Positions 54,968 through 64,000 of a stretch of 64,000 nt of DNA are shown here, in pieces. The translations under genes and the position numbers were made by a program. Source of the DNA: Marinomonas ostreistagni (GTDB lineage Bacteria > Pseudomonadota > Gammaproteobacteria > Pseudomonadales > Marinomonadaceae); contig NZ_JAFEKF010000001.1 of assembly GCF_016888445.1 (NCBI RefSeq), forward strand, positions 496,001-560,000. Reading direction: 5' to 3'. A model generated the notes under the pieces. The model did not search any database, had not been told where the DNA came from, and was given only the letters and a program-made list of their open reading frames with translations. The stretch's first letter is position 1, and each line of letters opens with the position of its first letter.

Positions 54968-55882
54968 ATGACAGTTACAGAGGCAAGACTGACTCACCTC
55001 AAACAGCTTGAAGCTGAGAGTATTCACATTATTCGTGAAGTAGCCGCAGAATTTGATAACCCAGTAATGCTTTACTCGATTGGTAAGGATTCAGCTGTAA
55101 TGCTGCACCTTGCTATGAAAGCATTCTACCCTGGCAAACCACCATTCCCGCTATTGCATGTCGATACCGGTTGGAAGTTTAAGGAAATGATTACGTTCCG
55201 TGACGAGTTGGTTGCGAAACTGGGTCTTGATCTTCTAGTACATCAAAACCCTGAGGGTATTGAGCAAGGCATCGGGCCTTTCACACACGGTAGTGCAGTG
55301 CACACCGACGTAATGAAAACTCAAGGTCTAAAACAGGCGCTTGATAAATACGGTTTCGATGCGGCCTTCGGTGGCGCGCGTCGTGACGAAGAGAAATCAC
55401 GTGCTAAAGAGCGTGTGTACTCTTTCCGTGATAAACAGCACCGTTGGGATCCCAAAAACCAGCGTCCAGAGTTGTGGAATATCTACAACGGTAAAGTGAA
55501 CAAAGGCGAAAGTATTCGTGTGTTCCCACTATCTAACTGGACCGAATTGGACATCTGGCAATACATCTACCTAGAAAGTATTCCAATTGTTCCTCTTTAC
55601 TTCGCTGCAAAACGCCCAGTTGTTGAGCGTGATGGCGTGCAAATCATGGTTGATGATGAGCGTATGCCATTGAAAGAAGGCGAGGTGCCAGAAATGAAAT
55701 CAGTACGTTTCCGTACACTAGGCTGTTACCCACTAACGGGTGCGGTAGAGTCTGAAGCGGATACCTTGCCTGATATCATTCAAGAGATGCTGCTGACGAA
55801 AAGTTCAGAGCGTCAAGGCCGTGTCATCGACCACGATTCAGCGGGTTCGATGGAAGAGAAGAAGAAACAAGGTTATTTCTAA
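54968..55882 (+). CDS. cysD: Sulfate adenylyltransferase subunit 2 CysD
   Basis: A 304-residue PP-loop enzyme that forms adenosine 5'-phosphosulfate from ATP and sulfate, with CysN. The PP-loop-like motif is [31 protein letters not shown] and [16 protein letters not shown] are diagnostic. Length and sequence match E. coli CysD. It is followed 17 bases later by cysN. Confidence 0.97.
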   Translation: MTVTEARLTHLKQLEAESIHIIREVAAEFDNPVMLYSIGKDSAVMLHLAMKAFYPGKPPFPLLHVDTGWKFKEMITFRDELVAKLGLDLLVHQNPEGIEQGIGPFTHGSAVHTDVMKTQGLKQALDKYGFDAAFGGARRDEEKSRAKERVYSFRDKQHRWDPKNQRPELWNIYNGKVNKGESIRVFPLSNWTELDIWQYIYLESIPIVPLYFAAKRPVVERDGVQIMVDDERMPLKEGEVPEMKSVRFRTLGCYPLTGAVESEADTLPDIIQEMLLTKSSERQGRVIDHDSAGSMEEKKKQGYF

Positions 55883-55899
55883 GGCTAGGAGTTGTAAGA

Positions 55900-57507
55900 A
55901 TGTCTCATCAATCAGAATTGATCAGTCAAGATATCCTTGGCTACCTAAAACAGCACGAAGAAAAAGACCTGCTTCGTCTTCTTACCTGCGGTAACGTAGA
56001 TGATGGTAAGAGTACACTGATCGGTCGTTTGCTACATGATTCAAAGTTGATCTATGAAGATCACTTGGATGCGGTAAAACGCGACAGTAAAAAATCTGGC
56101 ACACAGGGTGAAGAAGTTGACTTGGCGTTGCTTGTTGACGGCCTTCAGGCTGAACGTGAGCAAGGTATCACAATCGACGTGGCTTACCGTTATTTCTCAA
56201 CCGAGAAGCGTAAGTTCATCATCGCCGATACTCCTGGGCACGAACAATACACGCGTAACATGGCCACTGGCGCTTCTTCTTGTGATCTAGCGATCATCTT
56301 GATCGATGCGCGCTACGGTGTGCAAACACAAACGCGTCGCCATAGCTACATTTCATCGTTGCTTGGTATTAAGCATGTGGTGGTTGCGGTGAACAAAATG
56401 GACTTGGTGGACTTCTCAGAAGAGAAATTCAACGAGATCCGTGAAGATTACCTAGCGTTCATCGAGCAACTAGGTAACCGTAAGCCAGAAGGTGTTTATT
56501 TCGTGCCAATGTCTGCCCTTAAGGGTGACAACGTGGTAAACCCATCGGAGCAAACCCCTTGGTATCAAGGTGGTCCTTTGATGGAGATTCTTGAGCAGGT
56601 TCAGGTAAATCGCGATGTTAAGAAAGACGTTTTCCGTCTGCCTGTACAGTACGTAAACCGTCCTAACCTTGATTTCCGTGGTTTTGCCGGCACGATCGCC
56701 TCAGGTCAAGTGAAGCCAGGTGATGACATCGTCGCTTTGCCGTCTGGTAAGAAGTCAAAAGTGGCTGAAATCGTGACTTACGATGGCAACTTGGACGTAG
56801 CGAAAAAAGGTCAAGCCGTTACGCTGACACTGCAAGATGAAATCGATGTGAGCCGTGGCGACATGTTGGTTCATCCTGGTGAAGAGCCATTCATCAGCTC
56901 TAACCTGCGTGCCTCTGTGGTGTGGATGGCAGAACAGCCACTAGTGCCTGGGAAGCTATATGACTTCAAACTGGGCACGCAAACCGTACCTGGTAAAGTG
57001 CACCACATTAACCACCGCGTAGACGTTAATACCCTTGAGCACACTGAAGTTAATCAAGTGGACTTAAACGTTATCGCTGACTGTGTGATCAGTTTTGATG
57101 CACCTGTTGCCTTTGATAGCTACCAAGAGAGCCCGCTAACCGGTGCTTTGGTGATCATCGATCGCCTATCTAACGTAACCGTTGGTGCGGGCATGGTAGA
57201 AGAACTGGTCGGTGACTTGGATGCTGACACGGTTGTGACGGCGGAAGAGCGTGCGGCACGTCTAGGCCAGAAACCTGCAGTGGTAGCCTTGGCAAATAAT
57301 GTAGATGCTCAACAGCTTGAGCGCGCATTGTTGCGTCGCGGTGTGGTGGCTTTGGCTAAATTAGACGCTGACTTGGCTCAAGTTGAGTTGCTGAAGCAGA
57401 CAGGTGTCGTGGTGGTTGTAGGCAACAACGAGATTGCTGATATCGAATTATCTGGTGCTTCAACTGAAGAAGTAGCAGAGCAAATTCTATCTGCCGTACG
57501 CCTATAA
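55900..57507 (+). CDS. cysN: Sulfate adenylyltransferase GTPase subunit CysN with degenerate C-terminal tail
   Basis: A 535-residue GTPase that drives APS synthesis. Its EF-Tu-like core has [28 protein letters not shown] and NKMDLVD. The core ends near residue 445. The last 90 residues begin [16 protein letters not shown], the lead-in to the APS-kinase domain of CysNC fusions, and end [13 protein letters not shown], like the end of CysC. The kinase P-loop (GLSGSGKS) is absent. The tail therefore looks like a collapsed CysC domain. A terminator follows. Confidence 0.93.
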   Translation: MSHQSELISQDILGYLKQHEEKDLLRLLTCGNVDDGKSTLIGRLLHDSKLIYEDHLDAVKRDSKKSGTQGEEVDLALLVDGLQAEREQGITIDVAYRYFSTEKRKFIIADTPGHEQYTRNMATGASSCDLAIILIDARYGVQTQTRRHSYISSLLGIKHVVVAVNKMDLVDFSEEKFNEIREDYLAFIEQLGNRKPEGVYFVPMSALKGDNVVNPSEQTPWYQGGPLMEILEQVQVNRDVKKDVFRLPVQYVNRPNLDFRGFAGTIASGQVKPGDDIVALPSGKKSKVAEIVTYDGNLDVAKKGQAVTLTLQDEIDVSRGDMLVHPGEEPFISSNLRASVVWMAEQPLVPGKLYDFKLGTQTVPGKVHHINHRVDVNTLEHTEVNQVDLNVIADCVISFDAPVAFDSYQESPLTGALVIIDRLSNVTVGAGMVEELVGDLDADTVVTAEERAARLGQKPAVVALANNVDAQQLERALLRRGVVALAKLDADLAQVELLKQTGVVVVVGNNEIADIELSGASTEEVAEQILSAVRL

Positions 57508-57526
57508 TTACCTCTTGTTCGGTGTT

Positions 57527-57557
57527 AAAAAAGCCACTGCATTGCAGTGGCTTTTTT
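57527..57557 (+). terminator. Terminator after cysDN
   Basis: Stem GCCACTGC with GCAGTGGC around a three-base loop, flanked by A6 and T6, 20 bases after cysN. Confidence 0.85.
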
Positions 57558-57570
57558 GTGGGTGGTCGAT

Positions 57571-58056
57571 ATGTTGAAAGAATCATTTAAACAAGCGCTG
57601 ATAGACTATATGCAGGCGCGCCTAAAGGTGGCCAAGGATGCTGCGTCTCAAGCAAAATCTGCTGCCACCGATAGCGAAAGTGCTGCCGAAACTAAATGGG
57701 ATACCTTTGGGCTTGAAAACTCATATCTTGCTCATGGGCAATCTGTGCGAGTGGCGGAGTGTCAGCGTGATCTGCGTTATTTTTCAGCGCTTACTCTGGC
57801 TTCTATGGACAGTATCACACAAGGTTCGGTCTTTTTGTTGGAGCGTGAAGATGGCTGGCGTAAAGTTATTGTGATGGCGCAATATGTCGGTGGCGGAGAG
57901 TTTGATTATGAGCAGCAGTCGGTGTTGATCGTCACGCCAGAGTCACCTCTAGGAAGGTCTTTGTTGGGCAAAGAAGAGGGCGAAGAAGTCTCACTAAAGT
58001 CCCGTGGCGAAACCTTGACGGGGGAAGTGGTGACAATTTTCTTCCAAGAGTCATAG
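57571..58056 (+). CDS. GreA/GreB-family-related protein
   Basis: A 161-residue soluble protein. The C-terminal half (about 80-161) resembles the C-terminal domain of GreA/GreB: VLIVTPESPLGRSLLGKEEGEEV is close to the S-P-L-G-x-A-L-x-G-K motif. The N-terminal half (about 1-75) is helical, but its tip does not obviously carry the acidic pair used in cleavage by GreA. It may be a Gre-like RNA-polymerase-binding factor without cleavage activity. ATG at 57571 is preferred over an upstream in-frame start at 57547. Confidence 0.75.
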   Translation: MLKESFKQALIDYMQARLKVAKDAASQAKSAATDSESAAETKWDTFGLENSYLAHGQSVRVAECQRDLRYFSALTLASMDSITQGSVFLLEREDGWRKVIVMAQYVGGGEFDYEQQSVLIVTPESPLGRSLLGKEEGEEVSLKSRGETLTGEVVTIFFQES

Positions 58057-58225
58057 AAATTTGGCTTATCCCCTAGAGAGTGCGCAAGGCATGGCATATA
58101 ATGCTGGGCCTTAAAAAGTTATTAAGCATCTAACCGCTGGCGCTTTTTTGTAGCAAGAGGTAGTTAACGGTAGAGCAGTCGAACAAGTTTTACGCTCATA
58201 GCGAGACAGTAATAGGATAGGAATT

Positions 58226-59995
58226 ATGCGCAGCCATTATTGCGGCGAGTTAACAGCAAAGAATATTTCAGAAGAAGTAACCCTAAGTGGTTGGGTGCAT
58301 CGTCGTCGAGATCACGGTGGTGTGATCTTCTTGGACCTTCGTGACCGTGAAGGTATCACTCAAGTAGTGTTTGACCCAGATCGTGCCGAAAGTTTTGCCA
58401 TCGCTGACAGTGTTCGTAGCGAATTTGTGGTGGAAATGAAGGGTCTTGTACGTGCACGTCCTGAAGGGACTGTTAACCCGAACATGACCACGGGTGAAAT
58501 CGAAGTGCTTGGTCATGAGCTGAAAATTTTGAACCGTGCTGCGACGCCTCCATTCCAGCTGGACGAGCACCAAGCTGTGGGTGAAGACATTCGTCTTAAG
58601 AACCGCTTCTTGGATCTGCGTCGCCCAGAAATCCAACAGAAGCTTCGCACACGTTCAAAAGTAACGTCTATCTTGCGTCGTTACTTGGATGACAATGGTT
58701 TCCTTGATATCGAAACGCCAATCTTGACTCGTGCGACGCCTGAAGGTGCGCGTGACTACTTGGTGCCAAGCCGTACCCATCAAGGTAGCTTCTTTGCACT
58801 GCCACAATCACCTCAGCTGTTTAAGCAACTGCTAATGGTGTCTGGTTTTGATCGCTACTACCAAATCGCTAAATGTTTCCGTGATGAAGATCTACGTGCT
58901 GATCGTCAGCCAGAATTCACGCAAATCGACTTAGAGACTTCGTTCCTTGGTCAAGAAGAAATCATGAACCTGACAGAAGGCATGATTACTAACTTGTTCA
59001 AAGAGCTTAAAGACATCGACTTGGGTGAATTCCCACGTATGCCGTTCTCTGAAGCGATGGAAAAATACGGTTCAGACAAGCCTGATCTTCGTATCCCGCT
59101 AGTCATTCAGACGGTTTCTGATCTAATGACTGATGTTGACTTTAAAGTGTTCTCAGGCCCTGCAACCGATCCTAATGGCCGTGTTGCTGCGCTGAAAGTG
59201 CCAGGCGGTAATGCGCTGACACGTAAGCAAATCGATGAGTACACTAAATTCGTAGGTATCTACGGTGCGAAAGGTTTGGCTTACATTAAGGTTAACGACA
59301 AGTCTGACCTAGAAGAAGGTTTGCAATCGCCAATCGTTAAGTTCTTGCCAAACGATGTGCGCCAAGCGCTATTGGATCGTGTTGAAGCACAAGATGGTGA
59401 CCTAATCTTCTTCGGTGCTGACCAAGCGACTGTTGTAAACGAAGCGTTAGGTGCGTTGCGTTGTAAGCTAGGTGCCGATCTAGATCTATACACTTGCGAG
59501 TGGGCGCCGCTTTGGGTGGTTGACTTCCCAATGTTTGAGCAAACGTCTGATGGTGGTATTACTGCCATTCACCACCCATTCACGGCGCCGTCTTGCTCAC
59601 CAGAAGATTTGAAAGCTAGCCCGCTAACTGCACTGTCTCAAGCCTACGACATGGTGCTTAACGGTACTGAGCTGGGTGGTGGTTCGATTCGTATCCATCA
59701 GTCAGAAATGCAAGAAACCGTATTTGAGTTGCTGAATATTTCTAAAGATGAGCAAGAAGAAAAATTCGGCTTCCTATTGGATGCATTGAAGTTCGGTGCG
59801 CCGCCGCACGGTGGTTTAGCATTCGGTCTTGATCGTCTAGTAATGTTGCTAACTGGTTCAGCGTCTATCCGTGACGTGATTGCCTTCCCTAAAACACAAA
59901 GTGCAACGTGTCTATTGACGCAAGCACCTGGTGAAGTCAGTGAAAAGCAGCTTAAAGAGTTAAGCATTCGTGTGCGTAAGCCTGTTTCAGAGTAA
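58226..59995 (+). CDS. aspS: Aspartyl-tRNA synthetase
   Basis: A 589-residue class II synthetase that charges tRNA with Asp. The anticodon-binding OB-fold is N-terminal ([15 protein letters not shown]), motif 2 is [14 protein letters not shown], a bacterial GAD insertion follows, and motif 3 is [11 protein letters not shown]. Length matches bacterial AspS. A TATAAT box at 58097 is a probable -10 of its promoter. Whether it also charges tRNA-Asn cannot be read from this window. Confidence 0.97.
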   Translation: MRSHYCGELTAKNISEEVTLSGWVHRRRDHGGVIFLDLRDREGITQVVFDPDRAESFAIADSVRSEFVVEMKGLVRARPEGTVNPNMTTGEIEVLGHELKILNRAATPPFQLDEHQAVGEDIRLKNRFLDLRRPEIQQKLRTRSKVTSILRRYLDDNGFLDIETPILTRATPEGARDYLVPSRTHQGSFFALPQSPQLFKQLLMVSGFDRYYQIAKCFRDEDLRADRQPEFTQIDLETSFLGQEEIMNLTEGMITNLFKELKDIDLGEFPRMPFSEAMEKYGSDKPDLRIPLVIQTVSDLMTDVDFKVFSGPATDPNGRVAALKVPGGNALTRKQIDEYTKFVGIYGAKGLAYIKVNDKSDLEEGLQSPIVKFLPNDVRQALLDRVEAQDGDLIFFGADQATVVNEALGALRCKLGADLDLYTCEWAPLWVVDFPMFEQTSDGGITAIHHPFTAPSCSPEDLKASPLTALSQAYDMVLNGTELGGGSIRIHQSEMQETVFELLNISKDEQEEKFGFLLDALKFGAPPHGGLAFGLDRLVMLLTGSASIRDVIAFPKTQSATCLLTQAPGEVSEKQLKELSIRVRKPVSE

Positions 59996-60020
59996 TATCT
60001 GCTACACGTATTGATCAATA

Positions 60021-60050
60021 AAAAAAGGGCCATTTATATGGCCCTTTTTT
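60021..60050 (+). terminator. Terminator after aspS
   Basis: Stem AAAAAAGGGCCAT with ATGGCCCTTTTTT around a four-base loop, 25 bases after the stop. Confidence 0.85.
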
Positions 60051-60127
60051 GTGCGCTTAGATTGCAATATCTTGTCTGGGCTGTTGAAATATACAGTACT
60101 TTAAGTGATGTATAAGTGGGATTTAGT

Positions 60128-60676
60128 TTGGCGCGAATATTAGCGATAGATCCAGGGTCAAGGTTGACTGGGTTTGGTGTGCTCGATTTTGTGAATGGCA
60201 AAATTCATTATGTCAGCAGTGGTTGCATCAAGCTGCCAGATGAAAATTTGGCTGTGCGTTTAAAGCGCATTTACGAGTGCGTGAGTGATGTGATTGAGCA
60301 ATTTCAGCCCAATGAGTTTGCCATTGAAGAAGTGTTTTTGGCAAAGAATGCCAGTTCAGCTTTAAAGCTTGGTCAGGCCCGTGGTGCGGCGATCGTGGCG
60401 GCCGCAATGGCGGATTTGCCGGTGCATGAATACGCAGCGCGTCGAGTGAAGCAGTCTGTGGTAGGCAACGGCAATGCTGACAAAGAGCAGATTCAAGCCA
60501 TGGTAAAAATGCTATTAAAATTAGAATCTACACCGCAAGCGGATGCCGCAGACGCCCTAGCGATTGGCTTGTGTCATGCCAATACGCGCACATCAGATGG
60601 GCTAGAGTATGGCGTAGGTAAACGTGCTGGACGCACATCTAAGCGCTGGCAAATGTCAGATTTGAAGGTGAAATAA
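60128..60676 (+). CDS. ruvC: Holliday junction resolvase RuvC
   Basis: A 182-residue endonuclease that cuts Holliday junctions. The catalytic carboxylates are visible in AIDPGS (D7), EEVF and [14 protein letters not shown] at 60128 preceded by GTGGGAT gives MARILAID, close to known RuvC starts; a GTG at 60116 is the alternative. It heads ruvCAB, and its stop overlaps ruvA by one base. Confidence 0.94.
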   Translation: MARILAIDPGSRLTGFGVLDFVNGKIHYVSSGCIKLPDENLAVRLKRIYECVSDVIEQFQPNEFAIEEVFLAKNASSALKLGQARGAAIVAAAMADLPVHEYAARRVKQSVVGNGNADKEQIQAMVKMLLKLESTPQADAADALAIGLCHANTRTSDGLEYGVGKRAGRTSKRWQMSDLKVK

Positions 60677-61275
60677 TGATAGGACGTATTGTTGGAACTT
60701 TGGTAGAAAAAACGCCACCGGAATTATTGGTTGATGTGAATGGTGTGGGCTACGAAATCATGGCCTCCATGAGTACTATTTATGAATTACCTAGCATCGG
60801 TAATGTGGTTACGTTACATACTCATTTTCAGGTGAAAGAAGATGCCCAGTCTCTGTTTGGCTTTGCCAGCAAAGATGAGCGTGCGTTGTTTCGAATCTTG
60901 ATTAAGGTAAATGGCATTGGGCCTAAAATGGCGCTATCTGTGTTATCCAGTTTGAACCCTGCCGAACTTATTACGGCTGTACAGGAGTCACAGGTGGATA
61001 CTCTGACAAAAGTGCCAGGCGTGGGTAAGCGTACGGCTGAACGGTTGGTAGTGGAACTGCGTGATAAGCTTGGCACGGCAGCGAAACAGGATCTGTTTAG
61101 TGAGCGCGCTGTTGTAGCTCAGGTACAGGCAGATCCACGACAAGAGGCGGAAGCGGCTTTGGTTGCGCTGGGCTACAAGCCACAAGAGGCCACTAAGATG
61201 ATCGCCAAGTTGCCTAAAGATGAATCCGATTGTGAAGCTTTAATTAAAGCGGCACTTAAAAGCATGTTGAAATAA
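60676..61275 (+). CDS. ruvA: Holliday junction branch migration protein RuvA
   Basis: A 199-residue DNA-binding subunit. The N-terminal OB-fold is [12 protein letters not shown], the two helix-hairpin-helix motifs are [13 protein letters not shown] and [13 protein letters not shown], and the C-terminal domain contacts RuvB. Length matches E. coli RuvA. It overlaps ruvC by one base and is 2 bases before ruvB. Confidence 0.97.
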   Translation: MIGRIVGTLVEKTPPELLVDVNGVGYEIMASMSTIYELPSIGNVVTLHTHFQVKEDAQSLFGFASKDERALFRILIKVNGIGPKMALSVLSSLNPAELITAVQESQVDTLTKVPGVGKRTAERLVVELRDKLGTAAKQDLFSERAVVAQVQADPRQEAEAALVALGYKPQEATKMIAKLPKDESDCEALIKAALKSMLK

Positions 61276-61277
61276 TT

Positions 61278-62291
61278 ATGATAGAACATGATCGTATAAT
61301 CTCACCCGAAGCGCGCGGAACAGACGGACAAGTCGATCGTGCTATCAGGCCGCAATCTTTGGCTGAGTATATAGGTCAGCCGACGGTAAAAGAGCAAATG
61401 GATATTTTTATCCAAGCTGCTCGTCAGCGTAACGAACCCTTAGATCACTCTTTGATTTTTGGTCCACCTGGGCTAGGCAAGACGACTTTGGCCAATATTA
61501 TCGCCAATGAAATGGGCGCTGAAATTAAAACTACTTCGGGGCCAGTGCTGGAAAGAGCAGGGGACTTGGCGGCTTTACTGACCAACCTTGAAGAAGGGGA
61601 TGTGCTGTTTATCGATGAAATCCATCGCTTGAGCCCAGCGATCGAAGAGGTCCTTTATCCCGCGATGGAGGACTATCAAATTGATATTATGATCGGTGAA
61701 GGTCCCGCGGCACGTTCGATTAAAATCGACATTCCCCCCTTCACTTTAGTGGGTGCGACGACACGTGCGGGCTTGCTTACATCACCTTTACGCGATCGTT
61801 TCGGAATCGTGCAACGATTGGAGTTTTATGATGTCCAATCACTGACTACAATCGTACGTCGCTCTGGGCAGAAGCTGGGTGTCAACTTAGATGAGTCAGG
61901 TTGCTTTGAAGTGGCGCGACGATCGCGCGGCACCCCGCGTATTGCCAACCGTTTATTGCGTCGAGTGCGCGATGTGGCACAAGTAGAAGGTGTTGAGGTT
62001 GTCGGGCAAACAGTTGCCCAACGAGCGCTCGATATGTTAAGTGTAGATAGCCAAGGCTTCGATCATTTAGACAGGCGTATGTTGTTGACCATGATCGAAA
62101 AGTTTGGCGGTCGACCCGTCGGGCTAGACAGTATTGCCGCGGCCGTGGGCGAAGATAAAGATACTATCGAAGATGTCATTGAGCCGTTTTTAATTCAGCA
62201 GGGCTTTGTGATACGTACGCCACGAGGGCGTCAGGTGACGCAGCGGGCATACGAACACTTTGATTACCAATTACCTCAAGATCTGGAATAG
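61278..62291 (+). CDS. ruvB: Holliday junction branch migration ATPase RuvB
   Basis: A 337-residue AAA+ motor. Walker A is GPPGLGKTT, Walker B LFIDEIHR, sensor 1 in GATTRAG, and the arginine-rich winged helix lies at the C-terminus ([15 protein letters not shown]). Length is typical. tolQ follows after 10 bases. Confidence 0.98.
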   Translation: MIEHDRIISPEARGTDGQVDRAIRPQSLAEYIGQPTVKEQMDIFIQAARQRNEPLDHSLIFGPPGLGKTTLANIIANEMGAEIKTTSGPVLERAGDLAALLTNLEEGDVLFIDEIHRLSPAIEEVLYPAMEDYQIDIMIGEGPAARSIKIDIPPFTLVGATTRAGLLTSPLRDRFGIVQRLEFYDVQSLTTIVRRSGQKLGVNLDESGCFEVARRSRGTPRIANRLLRRVRDVAQVEGVEVVGQTVAQRALDMLSVDSQGFDHLDRRMLLTMIEKFGGRPVGLDSIAAAVGEDKDTIEDVIEPFLIQQGFVIRTPRGRQVTQRAYEHFDYQLPQDLE

Positions 62292-62301
62292 AGGAAGACA
62301 C

Positions 62302-62976
62302 ATGTCCATTTGGGGCTTAATCGCAAACGCAAGTTTTGTTGTACAGTTAGTCATGCTGACGCTATTGCTAGCGTCTATTTTTTCATGGGTGGTGATTTTT
62401 CAGCGTATGCGCGTACTGAAACGTGCTCGCGTCGTGAGTCGCCGTTTTGAGGATCAGTTTTGGTCCGGTATTGACTTGAGTAACCTGTACCGACAGTTGA
62501 CCGCCGAAGGGCGCCATGTTGAAGGTATGGAGAATATTTTTACAGCGGGTATTAAAGAATATACGCGTTTGCGTCAAAACTCAGCAGTTGAGGGAGATGC
62601 GGTCATTGAAGGCGTAGAGCGCTCAATGCGTGTTGCCTTGTACCGTGAGGAAGAAAAGCTGGATCAGCACTTGCCGTTTTTGGCAACCGTAGGCTCGATC
62701 AGTCCTTACATAGGTTTGTTTGGCACCGTGTGGGGCATCATGCATGCTTTTATTGGTTTGTCGGAAGTTCAGCAGGCGACGTTAGCAACCGTGGCGCCGG
62801 GTATTGCCGAGGCGCTTATCGCCACAGCCATTGGTTTGGCGGCAGCGATTCCTGCGGTGGTGGCGTACAACCGTTTTTCTACCAAAGCGGAAAACCTCGC
62901 CTCGCATTATGAAAACTTTGCCAATGAATTTAGCAGTGTGTTGCATCGTAAGGTTCATTCAAACGAAGGGGCTTAA
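62302..62976 (+). CDS. tolQ: Tol-Pal proton channel subunit TolQ
   Basis: A 224-residue inner-membrane protein of the MotA/TolQ/ExbB family. Three helices lie around 15-40, 128-150 and 162-188 with the conserved LFGTVWGIM and the Thr/Ala/Pro-rich ALIATAIGLAAAIPAV. It powers outer-membrane constriction at division with TolR. ATG at 62302 follows GAGGAAG; in-frame codons upstream lie inside the ruvB tail. Confidence 0.96.
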   Translation: MSIWGLIANASFVVQLVMLTLLLASIFSWVVIFQRMRVLKRARVVSRRFEDQFWSGIDLSNLYRQLTAEGRHVEGMENIFTAGIKEYTRLRQNSAVEGDAVIEGVERSMRVALYREEEKLDQHLPFLATVGSISPYIGLFGTVWGIMHAFIGLSEVQQATLATVAPGIAEALIATAIGLAAAIPAVVAYNRFSTKAENLASHYENFANEFSSVLHRKVHSNEGA

Positions 62977-62981
62977 TCATT

Positions 62982-63407
62982 ATGATTTCACGCAAAGGGC
63001 GCGTTAAGCGTCGTAAGCCTGTCGCCGAAATCAACGTCGTACCTTACATCGATGTGATGTTGGTGCTGCTAGTTATTTTTATGATTACCGCTCCGATGCT
63101 AACTCAAGGTGTGGATGTAGAGTTGCCGAATGCTAACGCAAGTCCGATTCAAACCGAAGAGTCCGACACCCTTGTTGCCTCGATTGATCGCGACGGTCAG
63201 TACTATATTGATATCGGTGGTGAGCAAAGTACTTTGTCATTGGCTGAGCTGAAAGATCGCGTCCGTAAGGTGTTGGCGCAGAATCCGAATTTGCCTGTAT
63301 TAGTGCGTGGTGACCGTAATGTGCCTTATGGTGATGTCATTGGTCTGATGGTTGCTCTACAAGGGGCGGGTGCGCCTAATGTCGGTTTGGTAACGGAGCC
63401 TGAGTAA
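62982..63407 (+). CDS. tolR: Tol-Pal proton channel subunit TolR
   Basis: A 141-residue inner-membrane protein. The single helix contains the proton-conducting Asp in YIDVMLVLLVIFMI, followed by a periplasmic domain ending in GAPNVGLVT. Length matches TolR. It is 5 bases after tolQ and 4 bases before tolA. Confidence 0.97.
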   Translation: MISRKGRVKRRKPVAEINVVPYIDVMLVLLVIFMITAPMLTQGVDVELPNANASPIQTEESDTLVASIDRDGQYYIDIGGEQSTLSLAELKDRVRKVLAQNPNLPVLVRGDRNVPYGDVIGLMVALQGAGAPNVGLVTEPE

Positions 63408-63411
63408 ACTG

Positions 63412-64000
63412 ATGAAGTTTTTGGATAAGGAAAACTACTCACTTCCTGTCGTATTGGCGGTCGGCTTACATGTCGTTGTGCTAGTGGGCGGTGTGGTGTT
63501 GTCGGGTTTTTCTGAAAGCACTCCAGAGCCGCCTAAGCGTCCGCCGATAGTTAATGCGACGGTTATTGATGTGTCTGAAACCATCATTGGTAAGCGCGAG
63601 GCCGAGCAGCGTCGTGCTGCGCAAGCGGCTGCCGAAGCAGAACAAGAGGCCAAGCGTAAGGCGCAACAGCAAGCCAAGCGCCAAGCAGAGCTAGAGCAAC
63701 AGCGAAAAGCGGCTGCAGCGGAGAAACAGCGTCAAGAGAAGGCGCGTCAAGAAGCCGAGGCGGCTCGACAAGCTGCGCTTGAAAAACAGCGGGCTGAGCA
63801 GCGCGCTAAAGAAAAGAAAGCCGCTGAAGAGAAGGCGCGTCAAGAGCGTATCGCACGCGAGAAAAAAGCGGCTGAAGAGGAAGCGCGTCGCCAAGCAGAG
63901 CGTGAACGACAGCAAGAGCTTGAGCGTCAGCGTGCTAAAGAGGCTGAAATCGCCCGCAAAGCTGAAGAACAGGCACGTCAAGAAGCAGCAGAGCGTCGCC
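63412..64000 (+). CDS. tolA: Tol-Pal inner-membrane bridging protein TolA (partial, cut by window end)
   Basis: The first 196 codons of TolA, which runs off the right edge. It starts MKFLDKENYSLPVVLAVGLH at 63412. A single N-terminal helix (about 12-36) is followed by a short Pro-rich stretch and the long Ala/Lys/Glu/Gln-rich helical domain II. The periplasmic domain III would lie outside. TolA couples the TolQR motor to TolB and Pal. There is no ybgC before tolQ here. Confidence 0.94.
   Translation, partial: MKFLDKENYSLPVVLAVGLHVVVLVGGVVLSGFSESTPEPPKRPPIVNATVIDVSETIIGKREAEQRRAAQAAAEAEQEAKRKAQQQAKRQAELEQQRKAAAAEKQRQEKARQEAEAARQAALEKQRAEQRAKEKKAAEEKARQERIAREKKAAEEEARRQAERERQQELERQRAKEAEIARKAEEQARQEAAERR

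Noticed and set aside
63435-63981. Long minus-strand open frames opposite tolA
   Set aside because: They are antisense to the Ala/Lys/Glu-rich TolA coding region, which produces open antisense frames by composition.
1-64000. tRNA, rRNA, CRISPR, insertion sequence, prophage or restriction system
   Set aside because: I looked for transposase, integrase, Cas, restriction and toxin-antitoxin signatures and for tRNA cloverleaf cores in the gaps and saw none; a tRNA scan or profile search would be decisive.

Overview
The window looks like a chromosomal segment of a marine gammaproteobacterium of the Oceanospirillales type (Marinomonas-like). This rests on gene content and order: ccoNOQP-ccoGHIS-hemN-fnr-apt, ruvABC-tolQRA, minCDE, cysDN, a stand-alone second EF-G, a Pseudomonas-type NAD formate dehydrogenase, and moderate GC. 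No database search was possible, so the genus is inference. I see no rRNA, tRNA, CRISPR array, insertion sequence or prophage. Nearly all of the window is ordinary core genome.

Layout. 1-1023: AT-rich left edge with a secreted pilin-like gene. 1024-6561: small hypothetical genes, a 2-hydroxyacid dehydrogenase, a universal stress protein, a DMT exporter, an overlooked 38-residue membrane peptide and a lipoprotein. 6632-10223: LysR regulator, formate dehydrogenase and glycerol dehydrogenase, all on the minus strand. 10649-15689: Spy/CpxP-like protein, YecA-like protein, divergent RecQ helicase abutting SprT, TtcA, YfaZ-like porin. 15779-26987: a long minus-strand block for microaerobic respiration: ccoNOQP (cbb3 oxidase), ccoGHIS (its assembly), a TauE/SafE membrane protein, hemN, an FNR/Anr regulator and apt. 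27213-36530: hydrolase, TusA, CBS protein, DUF599 protein, O-methyltransferase, HtpG, periplasmic ATP-dependent DNA ligase, a BigR/SqrR-like ArsR regulator, exonuclease III, glutathione reductase. 36589-43666: pepD, then a [2Fe-2S] protein overlapping sbcD, which overlaps sbcC. 43933-48265: minCDE, a di-haem peroxidase lipoprotein, an aldo-keto reductase. 48333-53323: second EF-G, SH3 protein, FeSOD, coiled-coil membrane protein. 53454-58056: trhP, cysDN, a Gre-related protein. 58226-64000: aspS, ruvCAB, tolQR and the start of tolA, cut by the window end.

How it works together. The respiratory block is the clearest system. FNR (four cluster cysteines present) probably activates hemN through a box about 31 bp upstream of a good -10, and perhaps ccoN through a similar box. 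Redox and stress functions are scattered through the window (SodB, glutathione reductase, di-haem peroxidase, HtpG with a heat-shock promoter, XthA). DNA repair is also well represented (RecQ, SbcCD, RuvABC, XthA, periplasmic ligase).

The most notable observations are a CysN whose tail looks like a collapsed APS-kinase domain, a RecQ with several altered helicase motifs next to SprT, an iron-sulfur protein translationally coupled to SbcCD, and two small genes that are easily missed (ccoS and a 38-residue peptide). I did not find a clearly new multi-gene defence or mobile system.
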